Below, one piece after another: positions 1 to 5,021 of a stretch of DNA of 5,850 nt. Source of the stretch: Rhodobacterales bacterium (GTDB lineage Bacteria > Pseudomonadota > Alphaproteobacteria > Rhodobacterales > Rhodobacteraceae); contig JAAFIJ010000179.1 of the NCBI GenBank assembly GCA_013298675.1, forward strand, positions 1 to 5,850, read 5' to 3'. Each line of letters starts with the position of its first letter. Within the stretch, counting starts at the first letter, position 1. The notes below the pieces were generated by a model. It did no database searches. It saw only the letters and a list, made by a program, of their open reading frames with translations, and was not told the DNA's origin. The translations under genes and the position numbers were made by a program.

Positions 1-477
1 GTTTTGACCCCGACCAACATTCACGCGTTGCTGGAATTTGTGAATGGCGCGACCATCAACCTTGCCACGTCATGGGATGTCTATTCGCACCGTCGCGGGC
101 ATATGGAACTGTACGGCACGGAAGGGTCAATCTATCTGCCCGATCCAAACTTCTTTGGTGGTGAGATCGAGATTGCGGGCCGCGACGGCAAGATTTCCGC
201 GGTTGCCCCTTGGGCGCATCCGTTTGGCGTGTCGAACCAAACCGACCATGAAAACAACCCGCGCGCCAACTATCGCACGGCGGGTCTGGCCGATATGGTG
301 CAGGGTCTGATCCATGGCCGCGATGCCCGCTGCGCCATAGACCGCGCATTGCACGGGGTAGAGGTGATGACCGCCGCGCTGAAATCAGGTGAGACCGGGC
401 AGTTCATCACCATGGAAAGCACTTGTACACGTGCCGCAGCCCTAGGTCCGGATGAGGCAAGGGCGCTTTTGGTCTGA
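1..477 (+). CDS. Gfo/Idh/MocA family oxidoreductase, C-terminal part (5' end outside window)
   Basis: The reading frame is open from the first base to a TGA at 475-477, giving 158 visible residues. The TTG at 4-6 is an internal Leu codon, not a start. Family members are usually 350-400 residues, so roughly the last 40% is present and the N-terminal Rossmann (NAD(P)-binding) half is missing. Seen: a beta-sheet domain segment around residues 7-60 with the pattern HALLEFVNGA and MELYGTEGSIYLPDPNFFGG (residues 35-54), then YRTAGLADMV (91-100), a GR dipeptide at 106-107, and GVEVM (119-123). These match the C-terminal substrate-binding/dimerisation domain of NAD(P)-dependent sugar or inositol dehydrogenases. 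The catalytic EKP-type motif and substrate determinants are off the left edge, so the substrate cannot be named. A hairpin follows the stop, and the next gene faces it. Family assignment is firm; the exact reaction is unknown. Confidence 0.88.
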   Translation, partial: VLTPTNIHALLEFVNGATINLATSWDVYSHRRGHMELYGTEGSIYLPDPNFFGGEIEIAGRDGKISAVAPWAHPFGVSNQTDHENNPRANYRTAGLADMVQGLIHGRDARCAIDRALHGVEVMTAALKSGETGQFITMESTCTRAAALGPDEARALLV

Positions 478-502
478 TCAAATGCGACTTTGAACAAGAT
501 CT

Positions 503-539
503 ATGGCGGCGCACCAATGTGGAAGCGCCGCCATTTTCT
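503..539 (+). terminator. GC-rich hairpin terminator after the oxidoreductase gene
   Basis: A perfect 10-bp inverted repeat (ATGGCGGCGC at 503-512 and GCGCCGCCAT at 525-534) encloses a 12-base loop, in which CCA (514-516) and TGG (520-522) could extend pairing. TTTTCT at 534-539 follows on the plus strand, a short but typical U-rich tail. The hairpin starts 25 bases after the oxidoreductase stop and ends 22 bases before the stop of the facing glycosyltransferase gene. It could therefore also stop minus-strand transcripts, although the minus-strand tail (AGATCTTGTTC) is less U-rich. Confidence 0.75.
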
Positions 540-556
540 ATTGCGAGCATCCACCG

Positions 557-2488
557 TCAATTGATATCTACTTTCGCATCAAAATGGCCATGACTGGTTT
601 TGTCCCAATAAAAGGGCTTGGTCAGCAGTTCATAAAGCCCCTTATAAGCCGATATTGTCGCGAGCGGATGGTACATGATCAGTGTCGGGACCCACCACCA
701 AGACAGGCGATGTTTGGTTTTTCGCAGCGCTGCGACCCCGATCACCAGCGCGATCGCTTCGGCCGTAAAGAAGCTGCCCATCATCGCCAAGAATGCCCAG
801 TGCGGGATGAAACTTGCAACCGGGTGGTGCAAACCAAAGGGTAGCACCCAAAACGACCATAACAGCGGAGCCATCAATTGCTGTAAAATTGATCCCAAAA
901 GCAGGATTTGAAAGCCTAGAAACTGCTTTGGTCCAAGTTCGCGCCATAGCTTTACGGGTGCACGCATGTGTGTGGCCCAGGTCATCATAAAGCCCTTGAT
1001 CCAGCGCGAGCGTTGTTTGACCCATGGCCAGGTTCTACAATTCGCCTCTTCTTCGGTGACCGTGTCGATCAACTCCGTCCGGTAACCGCAGCGCGCCAGT
1101 CGCATGCCCAAGTCTGCGTCTTCAGTGACGTTGTACGCATCCCACTTCCCCAGCTTTTCCAACGCCTCACGGCGAAAAAATAGTGTGGTTCCCCCGAGTG
1201 GCACGGCAAAGCCCAATCGTTCAATGCCGGGCAGAAAAATTCGAAACCACGTGGCATATTCGATGGTGAAACACCGTGAAAGCCAGTTCGTTTCGGGATT
1301 GTAGAAATCCAGAACCCCTTGAAGACAAGCTACTTTTTCAGTGCTTTCATGAAATCGTTGGACGACTTTGCGAATTTGCGAGGGGTCTGGCGCGTCCTCT
1401 GCGTCGTAGACGCCAATGATGCTGCCACGGCATTGATCCAGAGCGTAATTCAGTGCGCGAGGTTTGGTTTTGACCGCCCCTTTTGGCACGACCACCACGC
1501 GCATCCAGGTTGGCAAACAGCTGTGGCGCAGTGCAGTCCGGGTTAGCTCATCTTCGGCCTCGACAACCAAGATGATATCCAAAAGGTCACGTGGGTAGTC
1601 GAGCCGCGACAACCGACGCACCAACCGGGGGGCAATGCCGCTTTCTTTGTACATTGCCACCATGACAGACACCACCGGCTGCGAAAATACCTGAACATTT
1701 GACGCGACTGTGGGCCTTGGTCGCATCAAAACCGCGACACCGCTTGCCAGTTTCAGCCCGGTGAAGGCGAGCATGGCCGTCAAGGCAATGAGGGTTAGAA
1801 TGGTCAATGTTGCCGTTGCATCAAAGGCAAGTGCAAGGCTCAGCAAGACCAAAAGCCCTGCCAGCGACTGTCGAACCTGCTTTGGAGAAAAGGTCCGGCA
1901 ACTCAGATCAACTGCCACGCTGGTTTCTGCATCCTCGGCCAATTGCGCGCCGCGAAGCCGCAACAGGGCTGCCTCGATATCCCGGTAAGGTGCGACCGCC
2001 ATGCGCAAAGGCCCAAACAGCCCGGTCAGCCCCGCGCGCTGACTTAGAAAGGTTTGCACATCGGCGACAACGATCACTGTTTCCTCACCGCATGATCGCC
2101 ACGGCAATATCCCGTCGCGCAAACAGGTTTTGACGCCCAACATGTCCACCAGCCGCATGTCAATGTTTTCTAGCAGGTCCTCAACGTTCTTGACGTCCCA
2201 ATGCTTGGCCGTCGCCGCGCTGATCTTGGTATCCCGAGTGGCGTGACCGGACAGCACCGCCTCACTGATAGAGGTGCGTTTGCGTTCGAACTGGCGCAAT
2301 GCCACGATCATTTCCTGTGCGCTGACGACACCCTCTTGCATGAGGCTGTGCCCAAGGGTGCGTGGCCTCCTTGCTGTGGCATTTTTCGCAAGCATGCCTT
2401 GGGTGGTCAGGGCAGCGTGGTCAAAAACCCGGCCCGCGGATTTTGTCCGTACCTGCGGTGACGTGTTGAAGATTTGGCCATTTTTCAT
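557..2488 (-). CDS. Membrane glycosyltransferase family 2 (cellulose-synthase-like, processive type) with N-terminal MshEN-like domain
   Basis: This 643-residue protein probably polymerises a sugar from a nucleotide-sugar donor at the inner membrane and exports or assembles an exopolysaccharide. Domains in order: a basic, probably disordered start (1-42); an MshEN/T2SSE-N-like domain (about 43-165) opening with TLGHSLMQEGVVS; two hydrophobic segments (about 208-226 and 228-254); a GT2 catalytic domain (about 271-500); and further membrane segments (about 523-550, 560-588 and 598-618). Catalytic signatures are YDAEDAPDP (361-369, donor/metal binding), TEDADLG (455-461, catalytic base region) and QRSRW (492-496, the QxxRW motif of processive enzymes). 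No PilZ domain is visible. The chosen ATG has GGGGG at 2495-2499, six bases upstream. Met32 (2393-2395) is an alternative start that would still keep the whole MshEN-like domain. The gene lies 68 bp downstream of carA on the same strand, with no other polysaccharide gene in view. The polymer made is unknown. The architecture recalls NfrB of E. coli, but there the MshEN domain is C-terminal. Confidence 0.88.
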   Translation of the reverse strand: MKNGQIFNTSPQVRTKSAGRVFDHAALTTQGMLAKNATARRPRTLGHSLMQEGVVSAQEMIVALRQFERKRTSISEAVLSGHATRDTKISAATAKHWDVKNVEDLLENIDMRLVDMLGVKTCLRDGILPWRSCGEETVIVVADVQTFLSQRAGLTGLFGPLRMAVAPYRDIEAALLRLRGAQLAEDAETSVAVDLSCRTFSPKQVRQSLAGLLVLLSLALAFDATATLTILTLIALTAMLAFTGLKLASGVAVLMRPRPTVASNVQVFSQPVVSVMVAMYKESGIAPRLVRRLSRLDYPRDLLDIILVVEAEDELTRTALRHSCLPTWMRVVVVPKGAVKTKPRALNYALDQCRGSIIGVYDAEDAPDPSQIRKVVQRFHESTEKVACLQGVLDFYNPETNWLSRCFTIEYATWFRIFLPGIERLGFAVPLGGTTLFFRREALEKLGKWDAYNVTEDADLGMRLARCGYRTELIDTVTEEEANCRTWPWVKQRSRWIKGFMMTWATHMRAPVKLWRELGPKQFLGFQILLLGSILQQLMAPLLWSFWVLPFGLHHPVASFIPHWAFLAMMGSFFTAEAIALVIGVAALRKTKHRLSWWWVPTLIMYHPLATISAYKGLYELLTKPFYWDKTSHGHFDAKVDIN

Positions 2489-2556
2489 CGCAGGCCCCCA
2501 AGGCTGAGGTCCTTGCTAGGCATGCAAAGTTAAAGAAGTTTAAAGAAACCTTTAAT
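2489..2556 (-). other. AT-rich spacer between carA and the glycosyltransferase gene
   Basis: This 68-base spacer contains an unusually AT-rich block (about 2526-2556) with three TTAA tetramers starting at 2530, 2540 and 2552. Two of them lie in the near-direct repeats GTTAAAGAA and GTTTAAAGAA. No stable hairpin followed by a T-run is visible, so no clear carA terminator can be called. No convincing -35/-10 pair is seen either. The glycosyltransferase gene may be read through from carA, or may have an activator-dependent promoter here. Confidence 0.4.
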
Positions 2557-3732
2557 TCAATTCGAATTATTTGCCCTACGGGCCTGCATTGCTGCCGCAA
2601 AACGTTCGAACAGATAGAAGCTGTCTTGCGGACCGGGGCTTGCTTCGGGGTGGTGCTGTACCGAGAAAATCGGTTTGCCTTCCACCGCAATGCCGCAGTT
2701 TGATCCGTCAAACAACGACACATGGGTCTCAATCACGCCTTTGGGCAGGGTCTGGCTGTCCACAGTAAAGCCGTGGTTCATTGACGTGATTTCAACCTTT
2801 CCGGTGGTGACGTCTTTGACCGGGTGGTTCGCGCCGTGGTGGCCGTGGTTCATCTTGACCGTGCGCGCACCAAGGGCGAGCGCCAGCATCTGATGGCCAA
2901 GGCAAATGCCGAACACCGGCAGCTCGGACGCCAGAACGCCCTGGATCATTGGCACGGCATAGCTGCCGGTTGCCGCAGGATCGCCAGGACCATTGGACAA
3001 GAACACGCCTTCGGGATTCAATGCCAAAACGTCAGCAGCAGTCGCGGTGGCAGGCAAAACGGTCACTTCGCAGCCAACCGAGGCGAGGCAGCGCAGAATG
3101 TTGCGCTTGGCGCCGTAATCAATGGCCACCACACGCAGGCCCGCACCTTCGCGCCGTGTATACCCATCAGGCCAAGCCCAACGCATTTCATCCCAGCGGT
3201 AGGACTGCGTGCAGCTGACACCTTTTGCAAGGTCGAGGCCCACAAGGCCCTTCCATGCGCGCGCCTTTGCAACCAAAGCACCAATATCGAAAACGCCGTC
3301 AGGATTGTGCGAAATCGTCACATGCGGCGATCCTTGCTGGCGAATGGCGCGCGTCAGGCGGCGGGTATCTACGCCACCAATGCCGATGCGGCCCTTGGCA
3401 GCCAGCCAATGGGTCAGATCGTCCTTGGCGCGCCAATTCGACGGCTCTGTAGGATCCCATTTGACAACCATGCCCGCAGCAACCGGGTCAGCGGTTTCGT
3501 CATCTTCGGGCGTGGTGCCAACGATGCCGATATGTGGGAAAGTAAAGGTTACGACTTGGCCCGCATAGGACGGGTCGGTCATGATTTCCTGGTAGCCCGT
3601 CATTGCGGTGTTGAACACCAATTCGGCCACAGTCTCGCCCGTGGCCCCAAATCCATGGCCAAAAAACACGCTGCCATCGGCCAGTGCAAGGCACGCCGTA
3701 GGCTTGGGTTGGGTTTCGGAATGAGTGGGCAT
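2557..3732 (-). CDS. carA: Carbamoyl-phosphate synthase small subunit (glutamine amidotransferase)
   Basis: CarA hydrolyses glutamine and channels ammonia to the large subunit CarB, which makes carbamoyl phosphate for pyrimidine and arginine synthesis in the cytoplasm. The 391-residue length is normal. The N-terminal CarA domain (about 12-140) includes LADGSVFFGHGFG (17-29) and the NTAMTGYQEIMTDPSYAGQ stretch (41-59). The class I glutamine amidotransferase domain (about 198-380) carries SNGPGDP (246-252), FGICLGHQ (274-281) with nucleophile Cys277, and HPEASPGP (361-368) with His361 and Glu363. The Cys-His distance of 84 residues equals that of E. coli CarA (Cys269, His353), so the triad is intact. 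The ATG start at 3730-3732 is supported by GGGAG at 3741-3745, eight bases upstream. carB is not in the window; in this group it is commonly unlinked. The gene is divergent from the YqeY gene and is followed on the same strand by the glycosyltransferase gene. Confidence 0.98.
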   Translation of the reverse strand: MPTHSETQPKPTACLALADGSVFFGHGFGATGETVAELVFNTAMTGYQEIMTDPSYAGQVVTFTFPHIGIVGTTPEDDETADPVAAGMVVKWDPTEPSNWRAKDDLTHWLAAKGRIGIGGVDTRRLTRAIRQQGSPHVTISHNPDGVFDIGALVAKARAWKGLVGLDLAKGVSCTQSYRWDEMRWAWPDGYTRREGAGLRVVAIDYGAKRNILRCLASVGCEVTVLPATATAADVLALNPEGVFLSNGPGDPAATGSYAVPMIQGVLASELPVFGICLGHQMLALALGARTVKMNHGHHGANHPVKDVTTGKVEITSMNHGFTVDSQTLPKGVIETHVSLFDGSNCGIAVEGKPIFSVQHHPEASPGPQDSFYLFERFAAAMQARRANNSN

Positions 3733-3740
3733 GGCAGCGA

Positions 3741-3745
3741 CTCCC
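3741..3745 (-). promoter_or_regulatory. Ribosome binding site of carA
   Basis: GGGAG on the minus strand lies eight bases before the ATG at 3730-3732. It fixes this start over downstream Met codons such as Met44. Confidence 0.6.
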
Positions 3746-3764
3746 GTCTGGGCAAACTTGGCGG

Positions 3765-3838
3765 AAACTAAGGGCGTAAGGCCGCGGGGTCAAGCCATAG
3801 AGCAAAATGGTTTATATATGAATTTCAATGGCTTGCAA
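3765..3838 (-). promoter_or_regulatory. Candidate carA promoter(s)
   Basis: Two sigma-70-like pairs read toward carA. The distal one is TTGCAA (3833-3838), a 16-bp spacer and TATAAA (3811-3816), inside an AT-rich patch that stands out from the surrounding sequence. It would give a leader of about 70 nt. The proximal one is TTGACC (3788-3793), a 17-bp spacer and TAGTTT (3765-3770), with a better -35 but a weaker -10. I see no attenuator-like hairpin with a T-run in the leader. These are consensus matches by eye only. Confidence 0.35.
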
Positions 3839-3851
3839 AATAATGGCAGAG

Positions 3852-3880
3852 TTGCGTCATGGGGCGGTTCACAGTATTGT
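3852..3880 (+). promoter_or_regulatory. Candidate promoter of the YqeY-domain gene
   Basis: TTGCGT (3852-3857) and TATTGT (3875-3880) are separated by exactly 17 bp. A transcript starting about seven bases after the -10 would have a 5' leader of roughly 25 nt before the ATG at 3913. The -35 of the leading carA candidate lies only 13 bp away, so the two divergent promoters would be nearly back to back. Consensus match only. Confidence 0.4.
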
Positions 3881-3899
3881 GCCGTTTGTGAATTACCAC

Positions 3900-3904
3900 G
3901 AGGA
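3900..3904 (+). promoter_or_regulatory. Ribosome binding site of the YqeY-domain gene
   Basis: GAGGA lies eight bases before the ATG at 3913 and five before the in-frame TTG at 3910. The spacing and codon type favour the ATG. Confidence 0.6.
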
Positions 3905-3912
3905 CAAAGTTG

Positions 3913-4371
3913 ATGGCAATCCGGGATCGGCTGCAAGACGCGGCGAAAGAGGCAATGAAAGCACGGGCGGCAGAGCGGCTGTCGACGCTGCGTTTGATCA
4001 ATGCTGCGATCAAGGATCGTGACATCGCCAACCGGGGTGACGGCGGCGAAGGCACAATTTCTGACACAGACATTCTGACTGTCTTGGGCAAGATGGTCAA
4101 ACAACGTCAAGACGCGGCCAAGGTCTATGAGCAGGGCGGTCGGCCGGAACTGGCAGCAAAAGAACTGGCCGAGGTTACGGTGATCGAAGAGTTTTTGCCG
4201 CGTCAGTTGGACTCCGCCGAGGTAGCAGCCGCGGTCGTTGCCGCCATCGACGAGGTGGGGGCAACCAGCATAAAAGACATGGGCCGTGTTATGGGCGTAC
4301 TAAAAGCGGCCCATACCGGGCAAATGGATTTTGGGGCCGTTGGCGCATTGATTAAAGCTCGGCTCAACTAA
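3913..4371 (+). CDS. GatB/YqeY domain-containing protein
   Basis: A 152-residue cytoplasmic protein that matches the full length of the YqeY family (about 150 residues). Seen: LSTLRLINAAIKDRDI (23-38), KMVKQRQDAAKVYEQGGRPE (60-79), AEVTVIEEFLPRQL (86-99) and KDMGRVMGVLK (121-131), all hallmark blocks of the family in the right order. The C-terminal half (about 90-152) is the helical domain also found at the tail of GatB, the tRNA-binding part of the Asp/Glu-tRNA amidotransferase. Stand-alone YqeY proteins are therefore thought to contact tRNA or aid amidation, but their biochemical role is not settled. The start is the ATG with GAGGA upstream; the TTG one codon earlier is less likely. The gene is divergent from carA, an arrangement I recall as common in Rhodobacterales. 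A perfect hairpin lies 33 bases after the stop. Confidence 0.95.
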   Translation: MAIRDRLQDAAKEAMKARAAERLSTLRLINAAIKDRDIANRGDGGEGTISDTDILTVLGKMVKQRQDAAKVYEQGGRPELAAKELAEVTVIEEFLPRQLDSAEVAAAVVAAIDEVGATSIKDMGRVMGVLKAAHTGQMDFGAVGALIKARLN

Positions 4372-4404
4372 CATTTACGGCTTGCCCCTGTTTGTTTTGG
4401 GTCC

Positions 4405-4430
4405 GCCATTGGTTGCTTGCGACCAATGGC
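4405..4430 (+). terminator. Perfect 9-bp hairpin downstream of the YqeY-domain gene (possible terminator)
   Basis: GCCATTGGT (4405-4413) and ACCAATGGC (4422-4430) form a perfect 9-bp stem with an 8-base loop (TGCTTGCG). No T-run follows on the plus strand (CCGCTTCC), so it lacks the tail of a standard intrinsic terminator. It may act as a weak or Rho-assisted terminator or as an RNA 3'-end stabiliser. It lies between the YqeY-domain gene and the DUF1801 gene. Confidence 0.45.
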
Positions 4431-4538
4431 CCGCTTCCTAGGCGCAGTCTTCAGTCGCAACTTTGCGTCGATCATAAGCCTCTCCCGGGTCATTTATCTA
4501 ACGATTGTTCGGTCCCATTCTCATAGTCCCCTAAGACC

Positions 4539-4958
4539 ATGGAGGCAGTCTTGTTCAAAGTTGAGGTCGACAGTGTCGAGGCATATCTGGCATTTGATCC
4601 TGCTCGGCGCGGCGATCTAGAGTCTGTTGATAAACTGATCAGGGCCTCAGGGTTCATGCGCTATTTCCACTCTGGTACGCCCAAGGGTCAAAGGGGGATG
4701 CGGTTCAAAATGATCGGCTATGGTCGGTCTGTCTCCCGTAACGGTGTAGAATGGCCGATTATTGGCGTCGCACTCCAGAAAAATTACATCAGCATTTATC
4801 TTGCCGGAGAAGACATTGTCGCAACCCTTCGCGCCTACAAAGGTCTCTTGGGTGAAACGAGGATGGGGGCTGGAAACTTCAGTTTCGTGCGCTTCGCGCA
4901 ATTGTCGCGGGAACCGCTTGAGGCATTGATGGCAGATGTTGCCAGCCAAATCGCCTAG
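4539..4958 (+). CDS. DUF1801 (YdhG-like) domain protein
   Basis: A 139-residue soluble protein with no signal peptide or membrane segment. Conserved blocks of the DUF1801/YdhG-like fold are visible: MRFKMIGYGRS (54-64), WPIIGVALQKNYISIYL (72-88), the YKGLLG segment (100-105) and GNFSFVRFAQL (112-122), followed by a C-terminal helix. The family is largely uncharacterised; Bacillus YdhG has been described as a frataxin-like iron chaperone, but that role should not be carried over on fold alone. The start is uncertain. The ATG at 4539 has no ribosome binding site, whereas the TTG at 4551 (shortening the protein by four residues) has a perfect GGAGG at 4541-4545 with five-base spacing. The gene converges on ctaD, with 63 bases between the two stop codons that hold a shared terminator. 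It may have its own promoter in 4431-4538, where I see no convincing -35/-10 pair. Confidence 0.85.
   Translation: MEAVLFKVEVDSVEAYLAFDPARRGDLESVDKLIRASGFMRYFHSGTPKGQRGMRFKMIGYGRSVSRNGVEWPIIGVALQKNYISIYLAGEDIVATLRAYKGLLGETRMGAGNFSFVRFAQLSREPLEALMADVASQIA
4541..4545 (+). promoter_or_regulatory. Shine-Dalgarno GGAGG supporting a TTG start for the DUF1801 gene
   Basis: GGAGG overlaps the last base of the ATG at 4539 and sits five bases before the in-frame TTG at 4551. It is the best ribosome binding site near this gene and points to TTG rather than ATG as the true start. Confidence 0.5.
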
Positions 4959-4970
4959 TCTAGTTCGTCC

Positions 4971-5016
4971 AAAACAAAAGACCCCAAGGTTTCCCTCGGG
5001 GCCTTTGATTTTGTTT
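4971..5016. terminator. Bidirectional intrinsic terminator between the DUF1801 gene and ctaD
   Basis: The stem is AAAG/CTTT (4977-4980 with 5003-5006), CCCC/GGGG (4982-4985 with 4998-5001) and AGG/CCT (4987-4989 with 4994-4996), with two A-C mismatches and a TTTC tetraloop (4990-4993). On the plus strand the tail is TTTGATTTTGTTT. On the minus strand it is CTTTTGTTTT, from 4971-4980. It therefore fits both convergent genes and is probably stronger for ctaD, whose stop is 16 bases away. Confidence 0.85.
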
Positions 5017-5021
5017 CACCC

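Noticed and set aside
4..6. TTG as a start codon for the oxidoreductase
   Set aside because: The frame is open to the window edge and the protein begins in mid-domain, so this is an internal Leu codon.
503..844. Plus-strand open frame beginning inside the hairpin after the oxidoreductase gene
   Set aside because: Its ATG is part of the terminator stem, and most of it is antisense to the 3' end of the glycosyltransferase gene. No domain is recognisable.
2530..2555. A bona fide CtrA site
   Set aside because: The spacers are 6 and 8 bases rather than 7, and the TTAACC/TTAACCAT half-site is absent. Kept only as a low-level observation.
2824..3771. Long open frame (315 codons) on the plus strand, opposite carA
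   Set aside because: It lies entirely antisense to a complete carA with an intact catalytic triad. Its composition (rich in Arg, His, Gln, Ala) is typical of a frame mirrored by GC-biased third positions, and it has no recognisable domain.
3733..3912. Leader peptide or attenuator for carA
   Set aside because: The only short frame in the leader is ATG-GCT-TGA, and there is no hairpin with a T-run before the start codon.
4417..4620. Small plus-strand open frame overlapping the start of the DUF1801 gene
   Set aside because: No ribosome binding site; it begins within the hairpin and overlaps the DUF1801 gene in another frame. The low-complexity translation has no recognisable feature.
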